A stretch of 64,000 nt of DNA. It comes from Carposina sasakii (lineage: Eukaryota > Arthropoda > Insecta > Lepidoptera > Carposinidae). The translations under genes and the position numbers were made by a program. Shown here one piece after another: positions 1 to 9,983 of the stretch. The DNA lies in the NCBI GenBank assembly GCA_014607495.2, contig CP053153.1, positions 1,550,001 through 1,614,000 on the forward strand. The letters run 5' to 3'. The notes beneath the pieces were generated by a model. It did no database searches, was not told where the DNA came from, and was given only the letters and a program-made list of their open reading frames with translations. Within the stretch, counting starts at the first letter, position 1; every line of letters begins with the position of its first letter.

Positions 1-103
1 ATCCTAAAAAACGCTGTTTCTTAAAATCGGGAAAGTAATCAATTTGTTTCGACTATTAATAACCTTCACGATCGATGGCCACTAATTAATTATATTGCAT
101 ATA

Positions 104-240
104 CATTACACCCAGATTAACCCAGTCCCACATTAAGGCCTTGTATTGTGGGTATGTAAGTAACAAAATTATAGAAACTTCTATAACTCGGAAATAGACA
201 TGGATATTCATCTCACCAAAACGTTTGCACCTACTGGGTG
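104..240 (-). repeat. SINE-T1, copy lacking the tRNA head
   Basis: Read on the minus strand this matches the body and 3' part of the tRNA-derived SINE that is complete at 18971-19205 (the blocks around CACCTACTGGG, GGAAATAGACATGGAT and CCCAGTCCCACATTAAG). The tRNA-like head with boxes A and B is missing; a T-run at 241-253 sits where it would begin. This is a dead 5'-truncated copy. Confidence 0.6.
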
Positions 241-954
241 TTTTTTTTTTTTTCTTAGTTCATCCCGAAGGAAAGGCAAGGGGAACTAAGCCCTTACAGC
301 CTAATTATTGTCTAGTAAAATGAATTCTGAATTTATGATGGATGATAATGATGATGAATGGAAACGTCGGAAAAATCCTCAAGAACGAGTTTAAAATACA
401 ACTTACATGAGCACATGAAAAGATCGTATTCCGACTAAAGTTTTACTCAGCTTACCTGCATATATAAAACCATGCACACGCATTAGATTCACATAACAAG
501 TAAAGAAAATATTACTTATCTATCAGAAAACATCACTTTACGGACACATGCAAGCCATTTACAAATAAATTTTGATTTTCACAAGAATATTACACCCGCT
601 CCCTTCCAGCTTTTCCCGTCGAATCCCTACTGGGTGACTGCTTATCGCGCTATAGATTCTGAGTTCAAAAACCCCACTAGATGTAAACGTTTCCGATTCA
701 TGGATGTATCTATATTTTTTTGCGTAGTTTCGGCCATAGAAACCTTAGAGTACCAACTCTACCAATTATATGAAACAATTGATGTTTTTGTCCTTTTTCA
801 GAATTAGACCAAAAATAACGTCACCCCTTTAATTTATTTCGTTAACAATATCATATTTTAATAGACAGTGACTCACGCTTGACTGACTCTTGACTTTACT
901 GTTCCGTAATTTCTTATGTATATAGAGACATTTTTGCAATATTTGTTTTATTTT
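241..954. other. AT-rich stretch, mostly unannotated
   Basis: Starts with a 12-13 bp T-run. The only recognisable item is a short SINE-T1 piece at 659-716 (plus strand; box-B-like GAGTTCAAAAACC, then TTTCCGATTCATGGATGTATC). Nothing else is seen here. Confidence 0.5.
659..716 (+). repeat. SINE-T1 fragment
   Basis: The order of a degraded box B, AGATGTAAACGTTTCCG and TTCATGGATGTATCTATA matches positions 19022-19096 of the intact SINE-T1. Only this internal piece remains. Confidence 0.4.
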
Positions 955-1001
955 TGGACTGTTGTCAGCACGGGAGGCGCTGCTGCCCACCTCCCGGAAA
1001 T
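955..1001 (-). repeat. R-SINE fragment
   Basis: About 47 bp that match, on the minus strand, the GGGAGGTGGGCAGCAGCGCC / CCGTGCTGACA block of the longer copies at 9041-9304, 18507-18951, 37837-38094 and 60032-60297. Internal fragment only. Confidence 0.6.
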
Positions 1002-1440
1002 CAGTTCTACATATAGATAATTAAGATCACTGTAATATCTTCAATTGAATGGTATTACTCAACAAAGTGCATGCAATGGAACGCAATGACAAAGGCGTGC
1101 TCGTCCAAGTCGCTGCACGGTTCAATAGCTGTTGCGGTTGATCGAACTCCGTGACTTAGCACGATATATTGCTTATTTGTGAATATACTCGTAGTGTCAC
1201 AAATGTCAGCCCCCTCGTAACAAGTAGTTCAAGGCTCAGTTATCATATTAAGCTGTACCTTATTTTATTTTTAAATAAAAAATAGTACGAAAGAACGATT
1301 TTTGATTTTTTAATAGGCACATACATACCTTACAAGTACGAGTGTGTTAATATTAATTACTCACTGCTTATTAGTCACTGCTTATTCGAAATTGTGATTT
1401 CTATCTAAAAAAAACGTTATATAGTACTAATGTGTATATA
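1002..1440. other. no feature recognised
   Basis: AT-rich sequence with no repeat match elsewhere in the window and no coding signal. Confidence 0.4.
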
Positions 1441-1933
1441 TACAGAGTGTGGGTGACAGCCAGGCAAATACTGTAATGCTGAACAAGTACCATTGTGTTA
1501 AGTTATACGACAGTGTTATTACTCACAGGAAATGTATTTTGGATTTGATTTTCAGTAATCTTTGCTCTCCGCGCCAATTGTATTGGGAAAGATCCTGTAA
1601 CTAAGTAAATGGGCTTATTGGTAGTAATTGTGACACATTGCTGTTTTTTGGAATCACCTGTGATTCTCCATTAGGTTTGATCAGTTATTTGAAATTTTTT
1701 GAGGGCCACTTTTTTTTTGAAAATCATCTTTTGGTAAAATTTTATTTTTAAGTCATTCTATCACAATTCATTCATCCAAGGCCTACTAAAACGAACAAAT
1801 TTTTTTTACCGAAAATATGAAAAATAAGACGGAAAATTTTGGAATTTTCTGCGAAAATTTTCAGCGTTTTCCGCCTCAGAATCATGGTCTGAAGTCACCA
1901 TATCAATATTTGCCTGGTCACAAATACCCTGTA
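1441..1933 (+). mobile_element. MITE family M2 (TA-flanked), copy 1
   Basis: Starts TACAGAGTGTGGGTGACAGC and ends with the inverse (GCCTGGTCACA then ACCCTGTA). The interior matches the copies at 45089-45559 and, reversed, 51564-51944, including AATGCTGAACAAGTACCATT and CCTCAGAATCATGGTCT. It is 493 bp with no coding capacity. The ends and a possible TA target suggest mobilisation by a Tc1/mariner-like transposase; the superfamily is inferred. Confidence 0.75.
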
Positions 1934-2621
1934 TTGTATAGGTATTTCTGTAAAAGCTACATGGTTTAGTACCTATCTGTAACTTCCAAAGATTGTATTA
2001 TGCTCTTTTTTGTTTAGAATTATTCATTTCGTAAACTTAAACTATGTGTATTATTTCTACGCCTATGTTACATTTACCTACTTGGTTGAAATATCAATTA
2101 ATTTGCTAACGACATTTTTTTATCAAAATGTATGGAAAGTCATCTCAAAATTAAGCTTAATGGTTCTAGAATATAGACCTTTAATATGCCTAAGCTTTTA
2201 AGTCTTGTCTTTCTCGTCTTGTCTTTATATTCAATTATTAATTATTAATTTTAAATAATATTTAAGCAATACTTTATAGTCAAATACGAGGTATCCAGCA
2301 CGGCTCATATCCGATGTCCGTAGCTAAACAAAAAGCAGTACAAAACTACGACCGACGGCAATATGGTAAAGTTTATTATATTGTACGTACAAATGTCATG
2401 TCGTATGAAATCCGTGCTCTGAAGTTTGTCTGGAACTAGTATTGTAGTACATGTGACCTCGATACAACTTTGTTTCGTCTTGATGTGATGTAGAGCGGTA
2501 AGCGGCAGACACCGAATGATGTTTCCACTGGATGTCATCGTTTAGAACAACTAGTTATACGCATTCGAGTTTATTTTTCTATTGACGGTTAAAGATATTT
2601 TTGTTGTGGCATGATTTTGTT
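1934..2621. other. no feature recognised
   Basis: AT-rich. The small ORFs here show no composition or similarity signal. Confidence 0.4.
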
Positions 2622-2755
2622 CTCGAAACAGTCTCGTCAGAATTGCTGGACATAAAGAAGAGGCCACAGCCATCTTCAGCAAAGCGAGGCAGATGTAAAT
2701 GATCAATGATACTCGTAAGTTGCTAGCTTGTCGCTGAGGGGATGCTTGCATTCAA
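2622..2755 (-). repeat. Abundant interspersed repeat RE, degraded copy
   Basis: Reads on the minus strand as a decayed version of RE, recognisable by CGAAACAG/GTCAGAATTGC, GGCCACAGCC, and GTTGCTAGCTTGTCGCTGAG. RE is a roughly 250-bp non-coding repeat with about 18 copies in the window, clearest at 48155-48365, 58785-58911 and 63365-63495. Confidence 0.45.
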
Positions 2756-3659
2756 TGCAGACTAGGTCGCGTGGAACGACCTAGTAGAAGAATATGAATT
2801 ATTTTCATAAGGATATTTTTCAAAACTACGCAACATTTGAGAGTATAGGAAGTTAGACATGAAAAATATACGACTTAAAATTCACAATAAAAACGGATTT
2901 GTCAGTAAAACTGGGCGGCACGCGGCAGCTAGGCGAATATTTCACGGCTCACAGTTCACTGACACGATATAAAATCATAAATTTTTAAACTAGTTTTTGA
3001 CAATTTTACTAGTATGTAGGTATGTATGTGTACAAGTGCCATGCAAAATATTGTGTACTTTCATATGTGTGATTTTGTGTGTGTATTAATGACCGCTTAA
3101 ACTCTTTTTTAAACATTCAAGTGGTATACTAATCACGTTTAAAAAACCACCGATTACGTAATTATACTAATGAATGTTAGAGTGCATTTGACAAGAACCT
3201 CAAAAAGCGTTCATAGAATTGATTCCTTCAAATAATTCAGACTCAGCGCTTTAAAGCGCTCGTGATTGACGATAAATTCTCTTTAAAGGAGCTTGATGTG
3301 ACTGAGCGTTCAATTTCACATATTTTTTCGTTTGGAGAGCCGAAATTGCGTCGTCAAAGCTCGATCTAACGCAGTTGCAATCCGAAAGTCTCTGATACTG
3401 CGCTCATATTTTTCATTTTAGAGCACACTTATTTTAGAAAAGGGTTTAAAGGTTCATAGTTGAATCCTAGATGGCGTTTGAGTGACGCACTAATGATAGG
3501 ATGTAAGAGAAAGAGTAAATACGTTATACGTATAGGTAATCACACTTTTTATAAATATTTTATTAGGTAAAGTCTTGAAAAAGTAATATTGAAACTTTAA
3601 TTTAGGTCCGATTTATTTAATGAATTATGTAATTGGGTAAATAAAAAAACTTCAACCTG
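2756..3659. other. no feature recognised
   Basis: AT-rich, with no ORF of interest and no repeat match found. Confidence 0.4.
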
Positions 3660-4235
3660 AAACATATTTACAAAAAGGAAATTTCCTGCAACTCCTCCAC
3701 CGCTGGCAACGTGGCCAAAAGGCTGGCCGGATTACTCCGCTGGATGGTGAGGCTAATTCTTTGTCCAAAATATTGGCCAGCCCTTCGGTCGTGAGACGCC
3801 TCGACCAGTCTTTTCGAAATGCCCTTAAAAAGGGCATGGGCTTCCGGGCCCCATGGTTTCAACCCCAAACTGCTCAAATATATAGTCTCCACTGAGGTTT
3901 GCATATTTGCGCCGTTTGAGGTTTTCCACTGTGGCGGCCGTAAAGCCACTTCTTATGGCTGTGCCTGGGGCATGGGACGCTGCCAGAGTATCGACGCATG
4001 TAGCTCATACTAGAGATCGCCCCACCTCCCAGAGCACGAGGCTCATGCCGTCCGGTCTCTTGCCATTGTCGCGCACCAAACCGACAGGTTCTAAAACAGA
4101 TGGTGCCTAGGCGGTGGCAAGAGCCCGGCGGATGATATCGTTAATGCTAGTATGACGTGGGATGCGACCGGCACTCCTGGCACATAAGAGGCCATAGTGT
4201 CCGAATTGATCAACGGCCAGTTGGACTATACCTAT
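3660..4235 (-). pseudogene. LINE-like retroelement C-terminus with restriction-like endonuclease, copy 1 (dead)
   Basis: On the minus strand this encodes the end of a retroelement polyprotein that also occurs at 47385-48135. Visible in order: a histidine/cysteine block GHYGLLC, then RH...INDIIRRALATA, an in-frame stop, DNGKRPDGM...W..GRSLV, a second stop, then [12 protein letters not shown]-terminal tail GLKPWGPEAHALFKGISKRL...RAGQYFGQRISL.IQRSN..SLLATLPAVEEL runs to a natural TAA at 3668-3670. The RPDG...WDAT pattern next to a Cys/His knuckle resembles the PD-(D/E)XK restriction-like endonuclease of some non-LTR retrotransposons. The clade is not assigned. Stops and frame breaks show it is inactive; the 5' part is truncated near 4235. 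Confidence 0.7.
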
Positions 4236-5080
4236 GGTTTGACTGACGTTTATATGGTAAGCTTAACAAGTAATTCGCCTCTAGTTTACCTAAATATTAA
4301 ACTCTAGTGTCTGGGCAGAACATTGGTATTTTGTCAAGAATGTTGAGAACACTATTGAAAATGCGAAATGTTATTTTTAGGGTTTATTTTACCTAGAATT
4401 TTTCGGCCGTCGTATGAAATTGGCTTTTAATCTTTTAACCTTCTCCCACTATTTAGGGGCCCCGCAGCAGATATCAAGGTAAATGCCAAAAAATAAAACC
4501 AACGCAGAGGCCCCGCACAAAACGAAACACCAAATTACGGGAAGCCCCGCAAGTATAAATTGCGGTAAAATCTACACTCCAATTTAATTTGCCGGCCGCA
4601 TTATTTGCAAATAAATTGCTTCGCAGGAAATTCTACATCCAATTCGCGAGCCCAATTTTCTAATTCAAATCAGAGGACGGACTATCTCGTGCTCGAACAA
4701 AGCCCTTACGGCTTAAGGACACCGGACTCGCCCTTAAGATAGAGAAGGGTCAGTAGGACACCTCGTCTTTTGCCTACACATTGGACTCATTGTCCTTTCT
4801 ATCGCCGAAATAACGTTGAGATTTGTATGGCCCGATCAGGTTTGCTTGCGGCTAACTGTATACCATTCGGTTTTACGGTGTGCAGTATTTGAGTTTGTAG
4901 TCTTTGATTATGTGGTATTGAAAAAGTTTAGGGATTTCTATTTTTGGGGATTTTATTTTGCGTTATTGTTTTTTAGATTTATGTATTGGAATTAGTAACT
5001 GATATTTCATAGACAGGATCTACTTAAAATAATAAATACCTGATGAGTCTAAAATTTGGGTATTTACTTTTTTATGAAAA
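4236..5080. other. unassigned stretch, locally less AT-rich
   Basis: Between 4450 and 4830 the base composition is more balanced than around it, and GCCCCGCA recurs three times (about 4457, 4511, 4545). A palindromic GCCGGCCGC lies near 4590. No ORF, tRNA or repeat match supports a call. It could be an unrecognised transposon or a conserved non-coding element. Confidence 0.3.
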
Positions 5081-5496
5081 GGGATTAATGTTGAATTGTA
5101 TCAGGCGTCACTATTCGGAAGTTCAAATCTCTATTGAGGGATCGCCCACCACCGGGCCCTATACCCTCCGCTGACCCTCGGATCTGCCGACTCATGATCA
5201 CGAACAGTTAGTTCTATCTACCGAACTTCGGTTCATATATTCGAGTTCGATAGATAGATCTAACATGGAAAACTAATCCTGATGATGCCACGGGTGTTGG
5301 CGAAACATATGTCGATTAAAATTTTAATTGGTTTTCGGATTAGCAGCTATGTATTTATGGTTGCATGCTAGGTGCTTGGATCTGGCTTCTCGTTGCGACT
5401 GTAGTGTCTTGTGTTCGTGATCATGAGTAGGCAGATCCGAGGGTCAGCGGAGGGTATAGGGCCCGGTGGTGGGCGATCCCTCAATAGGGATTAATG
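5081..5496 (+). mobile_element. Hammerhead-bearing inverted-repeat retroelement H, copy A (possibly Penelope-like or retrozyme-like)
   Basis: A 396-bp insertion (5091-5486) is flanked by a 10-bp direct repeat GGGATTAATG (5081-5090 and 5487-5496). It starts TTGAATTGTATCAGGCG. A 76-bp near-perfect inverted repeat follows: 5131-5206 against about 5411-5486, with one mismatch. The interior holds a hammerhead-ribozyme-like motif at 5274-5318 and an ATG at 5365 opening a short hydrophobic reading frame (MLGAWIWLL...), stopped by TAG at 5428-5430 but open beyond it to 5487. Copies at 32097-33000 and 48390-48600 share ends and order. Hammerhead motifs and variable-length TSDs are known for Penelope-like elements and retrozymes; the assignment is inferred because no reverse transcriptase is present. 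Confidence 0.7.
5274..5318 (+). ncRNA. Candidate type I hammerhead self-cleaving ribozyme
   Basis: Stem I is TAATC (5274-5278) pairing with GATTA (5314-5318). The catalytic box CTGATGA is at 5279-5285. Stem II is GCCA/TGGC (5287-5290, 5298-5301) with loop CGGGTGT. GAAA is at 5302-5305. Stem III is two pairs (A-C / G-T) closing an ATAT loop, followed by the classical GTC cleavage triplet at 5311-5313. Every invariant core base is present. The open stem I and minimal stem III fit the form known from Penelope-like elements and retrozymes. One oddity is an unpaired T at 5286 between the core and stem II, which could weaken activity. The related sequence at 48537-48581 keeps stem I and the core. 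Confidence 0.65.
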
Positions 5497-6175
5497 CTTT
5501 CGTTGAATAATTTTATTGTATTTTTATTATACAGTATTATCATTTAATTAAATCAAGGTTATAAACAATTATATTGGTTCACCTTTGTTTATATTAAATA
5601 GTTAAATAGCAAACAAGAACATTTTCATAAAAGGTTTTACTCAAAGAAGGTGTTCAATTTGTTAGTTTAAATTTTGTAGGCATAAAAAGAAACGTATTTT
5701 CTAATACCAACATTATACACCACATTCTATTAACCTTTTAGAACAAAAATATACATTCATTTATGAAATAAGCTGAGAATTTTCCATTTTAGTTTCAGTT
5801 CTAGCTTGAAAAGGTAAGAGAAAACAAAGGTCAGCTAAACACAAAAATAAATACGAGAACAACACAATAGATTCTTGCCAATCATTGGATCGAAAACCAA
5901 CCTGTTGTAAATTATAAGAAAATACTAAAGATCTTGCTTCTCTTGAATTATTCAACTATTAATATATTGCAATAATATTGAGCTATAAATATAATTTTAC
6001 CCGTCACACGAAATTGCGGTTCAATGAAATCATACAAAATATCAAAGTAACTTCTTCAATGTCATTAGATTGTGATCCTTCTACCTAGATCTGCTCACAT
6101 CTGCTACCTAGCATGCAATCCAATTCATTACATAATTACGAGTATATATTAATAGTTTATATATTATATTAATAG
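5497..6175. other. no feature recognised
   Basis: Very AT-rich. The minus-strand ORF at 5761-5955 has no supporting signal. Confidence 0.4.
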
Positions 6176-6253
6176 ACCTGGCCAAGGTCGCGGGCGTCGG
6201 TTAGATGCAGGCTGCTTCCGACCGGTCGGAGTGGAGGTTGTTGGGTGGACTTC
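6176..6253 (+). repeat. RTE-type LINE fragment (subfamily A)
   Basis: Plus-strand sequence GACCTGGCCAAGGTCGCGGG ... GGTCGGAGTGGAGG matches the C-terminal coding region of the LINE copies at 9984-10364, 26689-26855 and 50034-50231 (peptide DLAKVAGV...DRSEWR). Both ends are lost. Confidence 0.65.
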
Positions 6254-6599
6254 TAATATTTAAAAGAATAATAGTTTACCACACCTAAAAATAATTTATG
6301 TATCTAAACTCATATTAGGTTAGCCAATCGGATAACTTTTATCATATAATAATCATAATCATAGTAAATTATTCTATTTCATACAAGAATTCCACAAGAT
6401 AAAAATCTATTGTGGTTCTTATATGACAACGTATACAAAAAAAAACACAAAACGGAATAACAATGGTATTCTATTCTAATTTCGGAAGAGCATATTTCTA
6501 TAGGTCCATTACGTAACTTCGTAACTTCCCCATCACGATGACGTTTAGTTCATCCGGCCAATGATTGATGCCGGATCCTTCTGACATCAAAAAGAGAAG

Positions 6600-7050
6600 T
6601 TTTACATCGACAAACCTATTATATTCATCTCTGAGTGGCGCTAGTGTCGATAATAATGTTCTAATCTAACTTGTAAATAGTCTTGTTGTCTTTTTAAGAG
6701 CTATAGTTTTTGTGTGTTGTATTGTAAGTTCACTTACTTGTGATTCCACGTATGTAGAGTAAGAAATTTTAGACGTGAAAGTCTTTTACATACGGGTACC
6801 AGGACTGGAAACGAAAAGGTCTATATCATCGTACCTTTATTCTATCTCTGAGTGGCTGTTATGACTGAGTGTCGATAACTGCGAAAACGCTTGTTTCTAT
6901 TCAGTGTAACTCGTGACTCTAACGTGTGTTTGTAAATTTAGTCTTGTTGGACAGTACTTTTAAAGCTAGAGAAGCTAATCTCAGGAACTAGTCTGATTTG
7001 TGTGTTAGATATTGTAAGTTCACTTACTTGTGACAATAAATATATAAACA
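6600..7050 (+). repeat. Two diverged copies of an unnamed repeat
   Basis: ATCTCTGAGTGGC ... GTGTCGATAA ... AGTCTTGTTG ... ATTGTAAGTTCACTTACTTG occurs in the same order at about 6618-6745 and 6836-7035. The second copy is longer through small insertions and ends in ACAATAAATATATAAA, which looks like a retroposon 3' tail. No coding capacity seen. Confidence 0.5.
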
Positions 7051-7391
7051 TTTGCCTATTACGTATGTAGTCCAGTTTTCATTTCAATCTTTTACTTTAA
7101 AAGCGATTCGCTAACATAGACGTTTCACGTTTGTGCCCCGACACACATTTTTTTTTCGGTGTTTGTTTATATTGATACTAGGTTATGCCGGCAACTTTGT
7201 CTGACTGGCGGCAAATTGAAGTCTATGTTTTATTGTGATATGTGAGAAATTACCAAGTTTTATCGAATTTGTGCGGTATTTACGTGAAACACTATCAAAC
7301 AAACTATCACATCTAAAATTAAATATAATGGAGTAAGAGGATGAAACTTGTTAAAAATGGACTAACGAGTTCCAAAAAAATAATATTTTGA

Positions 7392-7676
7392 AAAAATCTT
7401 ACAAGCCTTATATCTTTTAGCTGCCTAAATATTTCATTTCGGTTCAAAAGAAGTCTCCAAACTAAAAAGCAATTCGTCTATTCTAGAAGCTTAATAACTG
7501 TCTACAAACAGTTCACGTACGGTTTTTTGCGACGTTCTTACAAAGGATTTAATAAAGAACTTCCTATCCAATACGAAGGAAATAAAAATAAAGAGTTGGA
7601 AGTCGAAAATCAAGAACTGCCCGCTGAGAGATTAGAACTCCTTTACGGGGTAATTTTTTTTCTTTTTTTCTCGTAG
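7392..7676 (+). other. Open frame without ATG; possible relic exon
   Basis: A 94-codon frame is open between TGA (7389) and TAG (7674) in an AT-rich setting. Its last third is charged and protein-like (RRSYKGFNKELPIQY, then ELEVENQELPAERLELLYG) and ends at GGGGTAATT, a poor donor site. There is no clear acceptor and no family match. Chance or a transposon relic is as likely as an exon. Confidence 0.15.
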
Positions 7677-7950
7677 TAATTATCAATTTGTACATGAAAC
7701 TCTAGAAACCATTACTAAAGGACAGATAACGTAGAATCAGTTTGGCATTTATATTTAGGAGAACTTGAGAGAATATCCCAAAATTACCACGATAATTAAA
7801 AAAGTGCGATATTAACCGTCTTATAATAAAAAAAACTTTAAGACATTGTTCAAGTTAAAACTGCCTAGATTTGACGTTGCAATTAAATGTCAATTTTAAA
7901 TATGTTTAACTTTAGACGCGGTTTTGTAATAACACCGTGTACAATTCTTA

Positions 7951-8209
7951 CACAGGGTGTAATAAAAAGGGTATGTTAAGCGAAAATCTATGAATATAGC
8001 CCACTATGAAGAACCTATTCCCAAAATGTGAGACCCGAAATCACATGTTTATTTTTCCAGATAGTAGAAAGAATGTTCCCCACTCAAGAATGTTCATACA
8101 ATCTCGAAAAATAAACATGTGATTTCGACTCTCTTTTGAGGATAGGTTCTCAATAGTAGGTTGTTTTCATAGCATTTGGCTTAACATAACCTTTTTGTTA
8201 CACCCTGTA
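7951..8209. mobile_element. MITE family M1 (foldback), copy 1
   Basis: Near-palindromic unit: CACAGGGTGTAATAAAAAGG...GTATGTTAAGCGAAAATC on the left, and on the right the complement ending TTTTTGTTACACCCTGTA. Arms run for about 60 bp with mismatches, and the interior contains AAATCACATG/CATGTGATTT. The same family is at 29847-30065 and 33908-34154. Non-coding; TA target inferred from copy 2. Confidence 0.8.
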
Positions 8210-8880
8210 TAACATTTCAATATTTTATTATACTAGTAAGGCACCTAAAGATTCCTCGTAAGAAGGCGTAGATGCCCCCACACGGGTGGTGGTCATATAT
8301 ACTCGTACTCGTACACCGTGTTTATAAAAAAATACGTCGTTGTCCAATTGAGAAAAATCTTATGCATAGTTTATTTGCAGATAAGGAATTTATGTGTGTA
8401 AACAAGTAGCATATCTTCTCTTGAAAAAATACATATTATCAGTAAAACCTGTGGGAATGTCTGTTGGTACCTAGTAATTTTATCTGAAGTCTAGATTAAA
8501 ATATGCTTTTGTTACCTCGGAATAACAGATTGCTCCCCGGGAGAAGTACATAGATGTGTCCTATCTATTTTACATTGATTTATTTAAACCACTGAATGCA
8601 CTGTCAGTTTTGTTTACGTGGCACATAAAATAAAAAAATCGTCTGAATTTATTTCTTAACTGGCCACGGCTTCGTCCGTATCAACTTAAAAATATCCATT
8701 ATTTCCTTTTCCGGGGGGTATTTCGGGAAAACCTTTCTTATTGAGTGCCTGAATGAGCAAAGATCAATCCCTTTAAGTTTCAGTCACTGACGTTACGCGG
8801 TGAATGTTATATGTTGGACGGTGAGCATTCATGAAGTCAGTACGTAGTGTTACGGGGAAACAAGCGAGCAACAATCCGCA
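8210..8880. other. mostly unannotated
   Basis: At 8645-8760 there is a decayed dispersed repeat (CTGGCCACGGCTTCGTCCG, later GGTATTTCGGGAAAACC) whose relative lies at 50763-50850. Nothing else is recognised. Confidence 0.35.
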
Positions 8881-9024
8881 AGCTGATTACGTATCTTGCA
8901 AAAGCAAAGCGATGCGATAGCGAAAATTGTACAAATTAGTTTATACGAATTTGACAAACAATCAGCGAATTTTGTACAATTTTCGCTATCGCTTTACCTT
9001 TGCTAGTTAGGTAATAAGGGAGCT
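8881..9024. mobile_element. MITE family M6 (foldback), copy 1
   Basis: A 144-bp hairpin unit. AGCTGATTACGTATCTTGC opens it and the complement GCTAGTTAGGTAATAAGGGAGCT closes it. Long inner arms AAAGC...GCGATAGCGAAAATTGTACAA pair with TTGTACAATTTTCGCTATCGC. A second copy is nested at about 35535-35713. Non-coding. Confidence 0.75.
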
Positions 9025-9040
9025 GCTTTAATATATTGTA

Positions 9041-9304
9041 TCTTCTTCTTCTTCTTCAGCCTGCAGTCTACTGCTGGACGTAGGCCTCCCCCAGGGCACG
9101 CCACAAGGCTACTGCCACAGGGGGGCTTTGTCCATAGTCACCACGCTTGGCAGGCGGGTTGGTGACCGCAGTGTGATTTTCGGACTATGTTGTCAGCACG
9201 GGAGGCGCTGCTGCTCACCTCCCGGAAACCCTTAATGGCCTCGAACGACACCCACGGGCACGCATGGAGTGGTACAAACTCTCCTCTGCCGGCACCACGC
9301 GGCT
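9041..9304 (-). mobile_element. R-SINE: short non-autonomous element with an RTE-LINE tail
   Basis: On the minus strand it starts GCGTGGTGCCGGCAGAG, passes AGGGTTTCCGGGAGGTG and CCAACCCGCCTGCCAAGCG, and ends CTACGTCCAGCAGTAGACTG then a GAAGAAGAAGAAG tail. It is about 260 bp with no ORF. Related copies lie at 18507-18951, 37837-38094 and 60032-60297. The last ~60 bp are shared with the RTE-type LINE at 20558-20991, so LINE machinery probably mobilises it. Confidence 0.75.
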
Positions 9305-9845
9305 ATTGTGTACGGCCTGATTATTGCGAATTTACAGCTAACGTCGATCTGTCAGTTCACCGAGTTCATCCGTCAGTCAGTCATTTAGGACAAACCATGT
9401 GCAGATAGTAAAAATATTATTTATTAAAATAACAGGTATTGTTTTTCTACCTAAAGTAGGTACGAGTAGTACAAAATGAAATAAATAAAGTAATTAAGGA
9501 TATTAAAAATATATACCGGAAAAAATTAATTTGTAATTACAAAAAGAATGGGATAAACATTTTGTTAATAAAACCTTTGTAAACAAAGAACCGTGTTCGA
9601 GGAAAAAAGCGGAGATTTTAAATAATTCTGAGTTAAATCCCTAATGATCCGGGTCTGACTTGTAATTAATTACTTGGATCATAAATACTTGAAAGTTTAA
9701 TTAGAAATATCATGAGCAATGTAAAAATATATGCTAGAGAGCTTTAGAACACTCTAAGAACCGATGACCGATAGAATTTTAACATAAGGCTTATGATAAT
9801 CTTAGCATCTTTACTCTTTGATCGGGGATGGCCCCGTCTTCTTTC
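9305..9845. other. no feature recognised
   Basis: AT-rich sequence without a recognisable gene or repeat. Confidence 0.4.
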
Positions 9846-9908
9846 ATTCTGGAAGGTACCTTTCCAGATTCTCAAGCCATCTCTTCCTTGGTCTACCTCT
9901 ACGAAGCT
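9846..9908 (-). pseudogene. LINE C-terminal relic
   Basis: Minus-strand codons read RRGRPRKRWLENLERYLPE and stop. The (K/R)GRPRKRW-(L/M)-(D/E) motif is a hallmark of the C-terminus of RTE/Jockey-type LINE proteins (compare GRGRPKKCWMDCV in the LINE at 16584-17195). Only about 20 codons survive. Confidence 0.5.
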
Positions 9909-9983
9909 TTTCGTGTTCAGGCACCTACTTCATTGCCCATCTATCAGTGCAAGCTTATCCAATAACTTGTAATATTACAGGAT

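Noticed and set aside
7392..7676. 94-codon open frame as a real exon
   Set aside because: No ATG, weak donor (GTAATT), no clear acceptor and no recognised family; kept only as a low-confidence feature.
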